This document shows, piece by piece, positions 26,332 through 35,193 of a stretch of 64,000 nucleotides of DNA. Origin of the DNA: Desulfitobacterium hafniense DCB-2 (lineage in GTDB: Bacteria > Bacillota > Desulfitobacteriia > Desulfitobacteriales > Desulfitobacteriaceae). How positions within the stretch are numbered: the stretch's first letter is position 1; the number at the start of each line of letters is the position of its first letter. The notes under the pieces are model-generated. The model saw only the letters and a program-made list of their open reading frames with translations. It was not told the DNA's origin and made no database searches. The translations under genes were made by a program, and so were the position numbers. The stretch covers positions 2,752,501 to 2,816,500 of the forward strand of contig NC_011830.1 of the NCBI RefSeq assembly GCF_000021925.1, given 5' to 3'.

Positions 26332-26366
26332 ACACTCTTCGTCTTTACGAAGGGTGTTTTTGTTAT
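26332..26366 (+). terminator. Rho-independent terminator after the SDR gene
   Basis: ACACTCTTCGT and ACGAAGGGTGT enclose CTTT and are followed by TTTTGTTATT. Confidence 0.85.
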
Positions 26367-26404
26367 TTACAGAGGATCAACATGATGAGAGATGAGGAAC
26401 CGCC

Positions 26405-27064
26405 TTATCGATCATTTGTTAACTGACCATTTGACCAAACGGGAATAGGCTCGCCTAAGAAGGTTGGTTCAGGCTTAACCAAAGCATAAAGAAAGTCCTT
26501 ATTCCGAGCGGCGACTTCACGAAGTTTATAATAATTTATGCCAAGGTAATATCGTTTATCAGCGATAACACCGTACGATTCGATCCCCATCTTGCGGGAA
26601 TCAAAGATTGCCCGGTATAAGTGATAATCCTGAGTGACGACGATTAGGCTTTGAACCTGAAAGATTTCCTTTGCTCGATACATACTTTCATAGGTCGAAA
26701 ACCCGGCGTGATCCATAAAGATATGCTCATCAGGAACCCCTTTGGCCATTAAATAATCCTTCATACCATTAACTTCGTCATATTCTTTTCGACCGTGATC
26801 ACCACTCACGATAATTTTTGTGTCTGGGTTTTTAGTATAAACTTCATAGGCTGTTTCCAAGCGATCTCCCAGCATATCAGAGGGTTTTCCTGTGTTTGGA
26901 TTAAAGTAAGCCCCCAGCACTAAAATGGCATCGGTTTGGGGTAAAGGTTTATCCATCGTAACTATATACTTTGCGCTAAAGGAATGAACATAAAAATTTA
27001 TGCTAAGAACAGAGAGTCCTCCAACGAGAAAAACGATAACCAGTAATTGTAGTAGTCTGATCAC
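26405..27064 (-). CDS. SanA/YdcF-like (DUF218) membrane-anchored protein
   Basis: 219 residues: an N-terminal membrane anchor (residues about 5-27) and a DUF218 domain with DAILVLGAY, SGDHGRKEYDE, ESMYRAKEIF and VTQDYHLYRA. SanA-type proteins affect envelope permeability to antibiotics in enterobacteria; the molecular activity is not settled. It is monocistronic and convergent with the SDR gene. Confidence 0.85.
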   Translation of the reverse strand: MIRLLQLLVIVFLVGGLSVLSINFYVHSFSAKYIVTMDKPLPQTDAILVLGAYFNPNTGKPSDMLGDRLETAYEVYTKNPDTKIIVSGDHGRKEYDEVNGMKDYLMAKGVPDEHIFMDHAGFSTYESMYRAKEIFQVQSLIVVTQDYHLYRAIFDSRKMGIESYGVIADKRYYLGINYYKLREVAARNKDFLYALVKPEPTFLGEPIPVWSNGQLTNDR

Positions 27065-27398
27065 TTTAGTTTTAATTTTAAGTCTCTCCTTCCTGAAGAA
27101 GCTCTGCAGTTCTAGCGATATTAACCCTTTTCATTTTAAGTGAAAGAGGAGGAAAAGAAAATAGGCAGTGCTTTAAGATAGCACATGGAGTGTTGCGCTC
27201 AACTTTTTGATAGGTCTTCAATAGACCACACTTTGCCAACCTAAGACAGATTGGTGAAATAAGTGAATTATGGGAGTGAGTTATAAAGGGTAACTAAAGT
27301 GGAGCGTCTAAGAGAAATATGCTATTCGTCGACTGATCCTTGAAGGTAAACAAAGTCATGTGTTGAATATAACTGATATTAAGGAGGCGATGGGCATA
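27065..27398. other. Intergenic stretch without recognised feature
   Basis: About 330 bases between divergent genes. I see AT-rich promoter-like sequence but no convincing ORF, RNA or repeat. AAGGAGG at 27381 is the ribosome site for the CBS protein. Confidence 0.5.
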
Positions 27399-27773
27399 AT
27401 GAGAATCGGAGCAGTCATGGAAAAGGAATTTGTTACGGTCAGGGAAACAGACCCGATTGAAAATGTGTTGAAAATAATGACCGAAAAGAAAGTAAATGGG
27501 TTGCCTGTGGTTAACGAGCATAACCTGCTGATCGGCATGGTCGTCAAAGCGGATATTTTCCGCTTTATGATTCAGCCTGGTCATATTGAATCTTGTCCTG
27601 TGGATTGGGTTATGGCTAAAGATGTGGTTTCAGTTCATCCGGATGAGAGTGTACGGGAAGCTGCCGACAAGCTCTTAAGCAATCATATCGTTGCTATGCC
27701 GGTTGTTGAAAATAGCAAAGTGGTAGGTGTCGTTAGCGTTGAAGACCTGCTGAGATATTACTCCCATAGGTGA
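27399..27773 (+). CDS. CBS-domain pair protein
   Basis: About 124 residues made of two CBS motifs: VMEKEFVTVRETDPIENVLKIM with KVNGLPVVN, and VMAKDVVSVHPDESVREAADKLL with HIVAMPVV. CBS pairs bind adenosyl nucleotides and act as energy sensors; the partner here is unknown. The start is uncertain: ATG 27399 fits the AAGGAGG distance better than 27390 or 27360. Convergent and nearly abutting the hydrolase gene. Confidence 0.85.
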   Translation: MRIGAVMEKEFVTVRETDPIENVLKIMTEKKVNGLPVVNEHNLLIGMVVKADIFRFMIQPGHIESCPVDWVMAKDVVSVHPDESVREAADKLLSNHIVAMPVVENSKVVGVVSVEDLLRYYSHR

Positions 27774-27780
27774 GCATGCT

Positions 27781-28818
27781 TTAATGCCCCATAAACAAGC
27801 CGATGAAATCTTCAACAATCGCTTCATAAGCAGGCCGATCTGTGTAAAACGCCATGCCATGAACGGCGTTCTCAGCCAAATAGAGCTTCTTTTCCGCTTT
27901 ACAGGCATCATAGAGCTGCAGGGCCATTTCTACAGGTACAAAATCATCCAGAGCCCCGTGAATGAACAACATTGGAGTTTGGTTTTTTTCCACCTGCCTT
28001 AAAGACGAAGCTTCAGAAAAATTATAGCCTGCCTTAATATCCGTGAACAGACTCACAGCCGGAAGCAAAGGAAAAGCAGGAAGATTGTACATGCGTTTAA
28101 GCTGGTAAGCAAGTTCATCTTGAACTGAGGTATAGCCACTGTCTTCCACGATGACTTTCACTTGTTCAGGCAGGCTCTCACCGCTGACCATCATCACAGT
28201 GGCTCCGCCCATGGAAAGACCATGTAAGGTGATTTGAGCATCAGGCCCCACCTTCTCCGTGGTTTCCTGAATCCAGAGCAGATAATCCTTGCGATCCGGC
28301 CAGCCAAACCCGATAAAGTCCCCTTCACTGGTGCCATAGCCTCTGGCATCGGGAAGCAAGACGTTATAACCCAGCTTTTCTGAATAGAATTTGGCGAATT
28401 CCCCCATTTCCAGTGCCTGGCTTCTGTAGCCATGGGCTATAATAACTGTTCTGGTAGTCGGTATCCTGGCTGGAATATAATAGCCCGCCAGCCTAAACCC
28501 ATCTTCGGAGGTAACCGTCCAGAACTCATAAGGCTGACTTTCAACCCAGCTTGGAGGAGTCTGCTCAGTCGGGGAGAAATCCCCAGAATCAGCAAGCTCG
28601 GTGGAAGCAGGGCTGATAGCCATTGCCATCACAGGGAAGGTTTGCACCTCATTGCTTTCCATAGATATGGACGTCAATCTTGTGTTTTGGGACCAAGGGT
28701 CATTGGGTTTTCGTTCAATGACCATATGATAGAAATAAAAACTGAATGATGCCAGGCTCAAAAAAATAAGTGCAGTGATAATAGCAAGTTTGATAGCAAT
28801 CCTTTTTACAGTCATCAT
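27781..28818 (-). CDS. Alpha/beta hydrolase (membrane-anchored)
   Basis: 345 residues: an N-terminal membrane helix (about 8-30), then an alpha/beta-hydrolase domain with oxyanion HGYRSQ, LLPDARGYGTSEGD, nucleophile elbow HGLSMGGA, an Asp in HGALDDFVP and a terminal His in NAVHGMAF. It resembles the BEM46/YfhR group of extracytoplasmic serine hydrolases of unknown substrate. GAAGGG precedes the ATG. Confidence 0.87.
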   Translation of the reverse strand: MMTVKRIAIKLAIITALIFLSLASFSFYFYHMVIERKPNDPWSQNTRLTSISMESNEVQTFPVMAMAISPASTELADSGDFSPTEQTPPSWVESQPYEFWTVTSEDGFRLAGYYIPARIPTTRTVIIAHGYRSQALEMGEFAKFYSEKLGYNVLLPDARGYGTSEGDFIGFGWPDRKDYLLWIQETTEKVGPDAQITLHGLSMGGATVMMVSGESLPEQVKVIVEDSGYTSVQDELAYQLKRMYNLPAFPLLPAVSLFTDIKAGYNFSEASSLRQVEKNQTPMLFIHGALDDFVPVEMALQLYDACKAEKKLYLAENAVHGMAFYTDRPAYEAIVEDFIGLFMGH

Positions 28819-29157
28819 TCATCCCTTCCTTGTCCCTATTTTAACAACAAACAATCTTGTATTTCAATGGAAGTTGTAGGCAGGCGGTGCCTGGTGTCAG
28901 CTTATGTCTAAGACACAGCTGCTGTGATTGCATCCCGTGAAGATATTTCTTGCTACTGAATCGTTGTATTGGAACCGTTTACAAGTCTCCGGGCTGTAAA
29001 CGGTTCTTTGCTGAGGGAATAAGAGAATTGCCGATATATTTTTTATTTTTTCCTGAAGAATTCTTGACGATATTCTGTTAAAATGTAAAATAGACATTGT
29101 TATGTTTTTAATAACTGCCGGTTTTCGACAACCGGCTTTGGTTTGAGGAGGTCTGGC
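28819..29157 (+). promoter_or_regulatory. potABCD upstream region: promoter plus two hairpins
   Basis: TTGACG at 29064-29069 and TAAAAT at 29086-29091 are 16 bases apart, giving a start near 29098. The roughly 60-nt leader holds the hairpin GCCGGTT/AACCGGC (29117-29136) followed by TTTGGTTT and then GAGGAGG. Upstream of the promoter another perfect hairpin, GAACCGTTTACA with TGTAAACGGTTC (about 28973-29008), is followed by only three T. Neither matches a riboswitch class I know. Confidence 0.5.
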
Positions 29158-30204
29158 ATGAGCGAAGAGATCATCAGGCTTGTCAACGTGACGAAAGAGT
29201 ATGACGGGGTACAAGTCCTGGATAACATAAATTTATATATTTTGCGCAATGAGTTTATAACCCTTCTTGGACCGAGCGGTTGCGGAAAAACCACAACCCT
29301 TCGAATCATTGGAGGGTTTGAAAATGTTACCGGTGGGGATATCCTCTTTGAGGGCAAAAAGATCAATGATGTTCCGCCTTATAAGCGAAAAGTCAATACG
29401 GTCTTTCAACAGTATGCCTTGTTTCCCCATATGAATGTTTTCGAGAATATTGCCTTTGGTCTGCGGATTAAGAAGGTTGATAATAAGGCCATTTACGCGA
29501 AGGTGCTCCAGGTTATGGAGCTGATGAACCTTAAAGGCTTTGAAAAAAGGAATATTGATTCCTTAAGCGGCGGACAACGGCAAAGGGTAGCCATTGCCAG
29601 AGCCATCGTCAATGAACCGGAGGTTCTGCTATTGGATGAGCCTCTGGCCGCTTTGGATTTAAAATTGCGCAAAGAAATGCAGCTGGAGCTGAAACGAATT
29701 CAGCAGCGCCTGGGGATCACCTTTATCTTTGTCACCCATGATCAGGAAGAAGCCCTGACCATGTCCGACACCGTGGTGGTGATGAATGAAGGGAAAATCC
29801 AGCAGATTGGCTCTCCCATCGATATTTATAATGAACCGAAGAATGTTTTCGTGGCCGACTTTATCGGGGAAAGCAATATCTTGGACGGGGTCATGCTCCA
29901 GGACTTCCTGGTCCATTTCCACGGCCGCCGGTTTGACTGCCTGGATAAGGGGTTTAGCGCCAACGAAGGGGTGGATGTGGTCATCCGTCCCGAAGATTTG
30001 AAGCTGGTAGCGGCGGAGGAAGGGATGCTCACCGGCGAGGTTCAATCCGTAGTCTTTAAGGGTGTTCATTATGAAATGATGATTCAGAGCAGCGAGTTTT
30101 GCTGGATGGTGCACAGCACACAGATGGAAGAAGTGGGGAATGAGGTTGGACTCAAGATCCTGCCCAATGATATTCACATTATGAAGAAGGTGAAAGGTGA
30201 TTGA
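29158..30204 (+). CDS. potA: Spermidine/putrescine ABC transporter ATPase
   Basis: 348 residues: Walker A GPSGCGKTT, signature LSGGQRQR, Walker B LLLDEPL, switch His in VTHDQEEA, then a TOBE-type C-terminal domain (about 240-345, DVVIRPEDLKLV). The domain order and full pot operon support polyamine uptake. ATG 29158 follows GAGGAGG; a TTG at 29143 overlaps it. It overlaps potB by four bases. Confidence 0.92.
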   Translation: MSEEIIRLVNVTKEYDGVQVLDNINLYILRNEFITLLGPSGCGKTTTLRIIGGFENVTGGDILFEGKKINDVPPYKRKVNTVFQQYALFPHMNVFENIAFGLRIKKVDNKAIYAKVLQVMELMNLKGFEKRNIDSLSGGQRQRVAIARAIVNEPEVLLLDEPLAALDLKLRKEMQLELKRIQQRLGITFIFVTHDQEEALTMSDTVVVMNEGKIQQIGSPIDIYNEPKNVFVADFIGESNILDGVMLQDFLVHFHGRRFDCLDKGFSANEGVDVVIRPEDLKLVAAEEGMLTGEVQSVVFKGVHYEMMIQSSEFCWMVHSTQMEEVGNEVGLKILPNDIHIMKKVKGD

Positions 30205-31025
30205 AAAAAAAATTACTGACCGCTCCCTATCTGTTGTGGATGCTGATCTTCACCATTGTCCCGCTGATTTTGGTGGTTTATTTCAGTCTGTTTGAAAGCG
30301 GTCCCGAGGGGATTCGCTTTACTGCAGTACATCTGGAAAGAGTTTTTGAACCTATCTATCTTAAGGTTATTTTGCGTTCGATTTGGCTCGCTCTGATCAG
30401 CACGGTGTTTTGCTTGCTGCTGGGGTATCCGATGGCGATGATTTTGGCCTCCAAGGGGCTAAAAAGAAGAGACTTTTTAATCGTTCTTTTTGTTTTGCCC
30501 ATGTGGATGAATTTTCTGGCCCGAACCTACGCCTGGATGACTCTGTTGGAAAATAAGGGCATCATTAATCAGCTTTTGGCCGCCTTGAGCTTGCCGGCTT
30601 TAAATATCCTCTACACAGATAAAGCGGTGATCTTGGGCATGGTCTATAATTTTCTTCCCTTTATGGTTTTGCCTATTTATTCCGTCTTACAAAAAATCGA
30701 CCACTCTCTGATCGAAGCGGCGGAGGACTTAGGGGCTACCCCTTATAAGACTTTCTTTAAAGTGACCTTCCCTTTAAGCCTTTCCGGCGTGGCCTCAGGT
30801 ATTATCATGGTTTTTATGCCGGCTGTGACGACTTTCGTCATTTCCAGGCTGTTGGGCGGAGGGCAATATATGCTGATCGGTAATTTGATCGAACAGCAAT
30901 TCCTCACCACCGGAGACTGGGGTTTCGGCTCATCCTTATCCCTGATCCTTATGATCTTCCTGCTCCTGACCATGGGGATTATGTCCAAGACGGACAAAGA
31001 TCAGGAAGGGGGTAGATTCTGGTGA
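30201..31025 (+). CDS. potB: Spermidine/putrescine ABC permease
   Basis: 274 residues with six membrane segments and the EAA loop SLIEAAEDLGATPYKTFFKVTFPLS (read around residue 185). It starts at TTG 30201, overlapping potA. Together with PotC it forms the polyamine channel. Confidence 0.9.
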   Translation: MKKKLLTAPYLLWMLIFTIVPLILVVYFSLFESGPEGIRFTAVHLERVFEPIYLKVILRSIWLALISTVFCLLLGYPMAMILASKGLKRRDFLIVLFVLPMWMNFLARTYAWMTLLENKGIINQLLAALSLPALNILYTDKAVILGMVYNFLPFMVLPIYSVLQKIDHSLIEAAEDLGATPYKTFFKVTFPLSLSGVASGIIMVFMPAVTTFVISRLLGGGQYMLIGNLIEQQFLTTGDWGFGSSLSLILMIFLLLTMGIMSKTDKDQEGGRFW

Positions 31026-31813
31026 AATCTTTCTTGATGAAAAGCTATACCTTTCTGATTTTCTTCTTTCTTTATGCCCCCATCCTGATCCTGATGATTT
31101 TTTCTTTTAATGATTCCAAGTCCCGGGGGAACTGGGATGGATTTACATTACGGTGGTACATTGAGCTTTTTCAGGATGGTCAGATTGCCTCTGCACTATA
31201 TTACACTTTAGTGGTAGCCATTCTTGCCTCACTGATCGCTACGCTCATCGGCACCTTGGCGGCTATCGGCATCAATAATATGCATGGATTTCCCAAGGTT
31301 ATAACCTTAAATGTAACGTACTTGCCGATGCTCAGCCCGGATATTGTCATGGGAATATCCTTGATGCTGCTCTTCATTTTTATTAAGTTCAAGCTGGGGT
31401 TTATAACCATGCTCTTCGCTCATATCACCTTTAATTTGCCCTTTGTAATCTTTTCAGTGCTGCCGAAACTGCGCCAGCTCAATGACGATACTTATGCTGC
31501 GGCCCTGGATTTGGGAGCGACTCCTTTTGAGGCATATAAAAAGGTCATTCTGCCTCAGATTTCCCCGGGGATCGTCACAGGCTTTCTGCTGGCTTTTACC
31601 ATGTCTATCGACGATTTTGTCGTGAGCTTCTTCACCACGGGGTCTGGGGTATCCAATCTGGCGATCACCATTTACTCCATGGCCCGTCGGGGAATCAATC
31701 CTAAAATTAATGCCTTGCTTACCTTGATGTTTATTTTTATTATGATTATTTTGGTCTTTGTCAATTATCGGATGGCCAAGGATAAATCCAATGAAAAGAG
31801 GGAGATGTATTGA
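31022..31813 (+). CDS. potC: Spermidine/putrescine ABC permease
   Basis: 263 residues with six membrane segments and the EAA loop TYAAALDLGATPFEAYKKV. PotC-typical SIDDFVVSFF occurs near residue 200. It starts at GTG 31022 overlapping the potB stop and itself overlaps potD, so the four genes are tightly coupled. Confidence 0.9.
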   Translation: MKSFLMKSYTFLIFFFLYAPILILMIFSFNDSKSRGNWDGFTLRWYIELFQDGQIASALYYTLVVAILASLIATLIGTLAAIGINNMHGFPKVITLNVTYLPMLSPDIVMGISLMLLFIFIKFKLGFITMLFAHITFNLPFVIFSVLPKLRQLNDDTYAAALDLGATPFEAYKKVILPQISPGIVTGFLLAFTMSIDDFVVSFFTTGSGVSNLAITIYSMARRGINPKINALLTLMFIFIMIILVFVNYRMAKDKSNEKREMY

Positions 31814-32859
31814 AAAAATCGGTACTGAAAAAAGCGGGGGCGGTCGTGCTCCTGGTCGCTATGCTTGTAGGACTTGCCGGCTGCGGCGGATCGGATCAGG
31901 CTAAGCTTTATGTCTACAACTGGGGAGACTACATTGATGAATCGGTCCTGGCCGAGTTTGAGAAAACCAATAATGTGGATGTCATCTACGAACAGTTCGC
32001 CACCAACGAAGAAATGTATGTTAAGATTAAAGCAGGCACAGCCAAGTATGATGTGGCCATTCCCTCGGATTATATGATCACCAAAATGATCAATGAAGGT
32101 TTGCTCCATACCATTGATATGACGGCGATCCCTAATTACGCTAAAATTGATGATCGCTTCAAGAATCTGGCCTTTGACCCTAAGAATGAATACACCGTTC
32201 CTTATATGTGGGGCACCGTCGGGATCATTTACAACAAAACCATGGTGGATGGCGTGGTGGACAGCTGGGATGTTTTATGGGATAAGAAATACACCAAGCA
32301 GATCCTGATGCTGGACAGCCAACGGGATTCCATTGCCGTGGCCTTGAAAAAACTGGGCTACTCTTTGAACAGCCGGGATGAAAAAGAGCTGGAAGAAGCA
32401 AAACAATTGCTGATTGAGCAGAAGCCTTTGCTGATGGCCTATGTAGGGGACGAAGTGAAGGATAAGATGATCGGCAATGAAGCGGCCATGGCTGTGGTTT
32501 GGTCGGGGGATGCGGTCTTTATGAAAGGTGAAAATCCTGATCTGGAGTACGTCATTCCTAAAGAAGGCAGCAATATCTGGTATGATGCTATGGTTATCCC
32601 TAAAACCAGTCAAAACAAAGAGATGGCGGAGAAGTTTATTGATTTTATGTGCAGCACAGATGTAGCGTTCAAAAATGCTGATTACATCGGTTATTCTACA
32701 CCTCAAAAAGAAGTCAGGGCCATGCTTCCTGATGATTTGACTTCTGACCCGGCCTATTATCCGGCTGAAGGTGAATTAAAAGGTTCAGAAGTTTTTGAAG
32801 ATCTCTCCGATGTTTTACCAATTTATGATAGAATATGGACAGAGGTAAAATCACAATAA
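31810..32859 (+). CDS. potD: Spermidine/putrescine-binding lipoprotein
   Basis: 349 residues: signal peptide with lipobox LAGC (Cys about residue 25), then the PotD-type start LYVYNWGDYIDESVL and the family's YDVAIPSDYMI and VPYMWGTVGI segments. It starts at TTG 31810 overlapping potC, with GGGAGA upstream. It captures polyamine outside the membrane for PotBC. Confidence 0.92.
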   Translation: MKKSVLKKAGAVVLLVAMLVGLAGCGGSDQAKLYVYNWGDYIDESVLAEFEKTNNVDVIYEQFATNEEMYVKIKAGTAKYDVAIPSDYMITKMINEGLLHTIDMTAIPNYAKIDDRFKNLAFDPKNEYTVPYMWGTVGIIYNKTMVDGVVDSWDVLWDKKYTKQILMLDSQRDSIAVALKKLGYSLNSRDEKELEEAKQLLIEQKPLLMAYVGDEVKDKMIGNEAAMAVVWSGDAVFMKGENPDLEYVIPKEGSNIWYDAMVIPKTSQNKEMAEKFIDFMCSTDVAFKNADYIGYSTPQKEVRAMLPDDLTSDPAYYPAEGELKGSEVFEDLSDVLPIYDRIWTEVKSQ

Positions 32860-32880
32860 AGCGAAAAGCTTGAGGTTTTT

Positions 32881-33129
32881 ATGGTTAGATATTTAAGGGT
32901 TAAAAAATTCCGTAAAAAGAAAAATGCTCAACCGGAGGTCGAGCAGCCAAAACTCATGATGGATATCATCGAAGAAGAGTACCCGGAAAAGTATGATACC
33001 TTAAAAGAAAAAATTTCACAGCTTGGTCGTATGTTTACTCAAGAAGAATGGCTGACCATCCTGATGCGATCCAGGGCGGAGCATGAACGCTTTCTGCCGA
33101 AAAAGGGGAAACGGGAGCCTAAAGATTAG
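32881..33129 (+). CDS. Small basic/acidic hypothetical protein
   Basis: 82 residues, strongly charged: a basic N terminus (KKFRKKK), an acidic helix region (IIEEEYPEKYD) and a basic tail. No family recognised. It lies 21 bases after potD and before a terminator, so it is co-transcribed with the pot operon. Coding is supported by position, GAGG upstream and the terminator; function unknown. Confidence 0.6.
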   Translation: MVRYLRVKKFRKKKNAQPEVEQPKLMMDIIEEEYPEKYDTLKEKISQLGRMFTQEEWLTILMRSRAEHERFLPKKGKREPKD

Positions 33130-33150
33130 CCGGAATGTATGGCCTATGTC

Positions 33151-33180
33151 AAAGGACACCTACCCAGGTGTCCTTATTTC
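33151..33180 (+). terminator. Rho-independent terminator of the pot operon
   Basis: AAAGGACACC and AGGTGTCCTT enclose five bases (TACCC being the loop) and are followed by ATTTC. Confidence 0.75.
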
Positions 33181-33320
33181 ACGATCATAATGTATTTTAT
33201 AATGAACAGGCTACGCCGATGGAAACTGTAATATTATTATGGTTTTTTATGCCAAACTAACTGAGAATGCGTACGATTACAGCGAAACTAAGAATTTATG
33301 GATGGAGTGGAGGAAAGCGT

Positions 33321-33683
33321 ATGAATGTATTGGGCAATATTATTTGGTTAGTATTCGGAGGGATCCTGGCGGCGATTGCGTGGTTTTTGGCAGGTTTGAT
33401 TTTGTGCATTACGATCATTGGCATTCCCTTTGGCCTTCAATGTTTTAAGATAGCACAGTTTGTTCTGTTGCCTTTTGGCAAAGACATCGAATTGGGGAAC
33501 TTCGGTGTGGGAGGATTGCTGCTGAATATTCTCTGGATACTTCTCTTCGGATGGGAATTGGCCGTGGGTCACCTGGTGATTGGTTTGCTGCTCTGCCTTA
33601 CTGTTTTGGGGATTCCCTTCGGGATACAACATTTCAAATTTGCCCAGCTTGCCTTCATTCCTTTTGGGGCGAAGATCCGTTAA
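33321..33683 (+). CDS. YccF-domain inner membrane protein
   Basis: 120 residues made of two similar halves, each with a membrane segment and the motif TxxGIPFGxQxFKxAQ (ITIIGIPFGLQCFKIAQ, then LTVLGIPFGIQHFKFAQ). This internal duplication is the hallmark of the YccF family, of unknown function. ATG 33321 has GGAGGAAAG upstream. Confidence 0.88.
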   Translation: MNVLGNIIWLVFGGILAAIAWFLAGLILCITIIGIPFGLQCFKIAQFVLLPFGKDIELGNFGVGGLLLNILWILLFGWELAVGHLVIGLLLCLTVLGIPFGIQHFKFAQLAFIPFGAKIR

Positions 33684-33767
33684 GGCGTTATCGATCCACA
33701 TATTTGGGTATGCCGTAAAAAATCATTAAGGCGTTTATGCTGGGAATGATCGATAGAGGGTGGGACT

Positions 33768-33956
33768 TTGGAGTACAAGCTTGAAGAGCGGGAAGAAATA
33801 TGCAGTGTAGCCAGCAAACTGGTTGTCTTAAAAATATACCGCTACCCATCCGCCGATCCGAATGCGGAGGGGGAGATTGCCGATTTTCATTGTAACCACA
33901 GCAGCGATCGCTGTGAATCCCGCTGTACTTATAAAATGCTTATGAACGATTATTAA
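33768..33956 (+). CDS. Small Cys-containing hypothetical protein
   Basis: 62 residues from TTG 33768 with GAGGGTGGGA upstream. The C-terminal half has CNHSSDRCESRCTY, a possible metal-binding cluster. No family recognised. It lies directly before a MerR-type promoter. The ribosome site and cysteine pattern support coding, but only moderately. Confidence 0.45.
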   Translation: MEYKLEEREEICSVASKLVVLKIYRYPSADPNAEGEIADFHCNHSSDRCESRCTYKMLMNDY

Positions 33957-33961
33957 AAGTC

Positions 33962-33992
33962 TTGACCTAAAGTTAAGTTTAGGTGCTATGAT
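33962..33992 (+). promoter_or_regulatory. MerR-type promoter (19-bp spacer with inverted repeat)
   Basis: TTGACC at 33962-33967 and TATGAT at 33987-33992 are 19 bases apart. The spacer holds the repeat ACCTAAA (33965-33971) and TTTAGGT (33978-33984). Over-long spacers with such repeats are diagnostic of MerR-family activation. The repeat resembles operators of the aldehyde/redox-responsive AdhR-like MerR branch (recalled, not checked). It drives the aldo/keto reductase gene; no merR gene is adjacent. Confidence 0.75.
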
Positions 33993-34053
33993 ACTAATAT
34001 CAGGATGCTCGTTTTTGAGGTTCATGAAAATCATCAACAAAGGTGGCACAACA

Positions 34054-35160
34054 GTGAAAAAGTTAGGATTTGGAATGATGCGGTTGCCCCTAAGAGCTCA
34101 GGAGAATCCCCAGAATATCGATCAGGAACAAGTGAACACGATGGTGGATTGTTTTCTGGAGAGAGGCTTTACCTATTTTGACACCGCTTATCGTTACCAT
34201 CAGGGAATGAGTGAAATTGCGCTGAGAAAAGCTCTTGTGGAACGCTATGCCAGGGATTCATTTACCATCACTGATAAAATGCCGGCATCTTTAGTCACGA
34301 AGAATGGAGATTACCAGAGGATATTTGACGAACAATTAGAACGATGCGGAGTCAGTTATTTTGACTATTATTTACTCCATGCCCTGGATGCCGCCAGGTA
34401 TGCTGCAACAGTGGAATACGGCGGTTTTGAATTTATGCGGAGATTAAAAGCGGCGGGTAAAGTAAAGCATATTGGCTTCTCTTATCATGACAAGGCAGCC
34501 TTGCTGGATCGGATATTAACCGAGCATCCGGAAATGGAGTATGTGCAGCTTCAGATCAATTACATTGACTGGGAGGATGAAGGAATCGAATCCCGTAAAT
34601 GCTATGAAGTCGCGACCAAGCATCATAAACCGGTCATCGTTATGGAACCCGTCAAAGGTGGGGCCTTGGCAACTGTACCTGAAGAAGCCGCGCAACTCTT
34701 TAAGGGTTATCACCCGGACCAAAGCATTGCCTCCTGGGCGGTCCGCTATGCAGCCTCCCTGGCTAATGTCTGCATGGTGCTCAGCGGTATGAGCACCCTC
34801 GGACAGCTCATGGATAATACAAGCTATATGCAAAACTTCATCACCTTAAAAGAGGAAGAACAGGAGCTCATCCAAAAGGCTATCGCCATAATCAACAATG
34901 ACATAGCGATTCCCTGCACCGCCTGTGAGTACTGTGTGGAAGGCTGCCCCATGCAGATTCCCATACCGAAATACTTTGCTTTGTATAATAATCAGCAGCG
35001 GCATGGGCTGTCCACCCAGCAGACCTACTACCGGAATTTAACCCAGGACTTAGGCAAAGCCTCGGACTGCATCCGTTGTCAACAATGTGAGCAGCATTGC
35101 CCGCAGCATATCCCGATTATAACAAAATTAGAAGAAGTAGCCAGAGTTTTTGATGTATAA
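34054..35160 (+). CDS. Aldo/keto reductase with C-terminal ferredoxin-like domain
   Basis: About 368 residues: the AKR barrel start KLGFGMMRLPL, FDTAYRYH (catalytic Asp/Tyr region), and a C-terminal Fe-S segment with CTACEYCVEGCP and CIRCQQCEQHCP, enough for two [4Fe-4S] clusters. GTG 34054 with AAAGGTGG upstream is my choice; ATG 34024 is possible, and ATG 33988 overlaps the -10 of the MerR-type promoter. It likely reduces carbonyl compounds, with the clusters suggesting ferredoxin-coupled electron flow. The following flavoprotein gene is probably co-transcribed. Confidence 0.85.
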   Translation: MKKLGFGMMRLPLRAQENPQNIDQEQVNTMVDCFLERGFTYFDTAYRYHQGMSEIALRKALVERYARDSFTITDKMPASLVTKNGDYQRIFDEQLERCGVSYFDYYLLHALDAARYAATVEYGGFEFMRRLKAAGKVKHIGFSYHDKAALLDRILTEHPEMEYVQLQINYIDWEDEGIESRKCYEVATKHHKPVIVMEPVKGGALATVPEEAAQLFKGYHPDQSIASWAVRYAASLANVCMVLSGMSTLGQLMDNTSYMQNFITLKEEEQELIQKAIAIINNDIAIPCTACEYCVEGCPMQIPIPKYFALYNNQQRHGLSTQQTYYRNLTQDLGKASDCIRCQQCEQHCPQHIPIITKLEEVARVFDV

Positions 35161-35193
35161 TAATGATGGAGATAAACCGACAGGAGGGAAACT

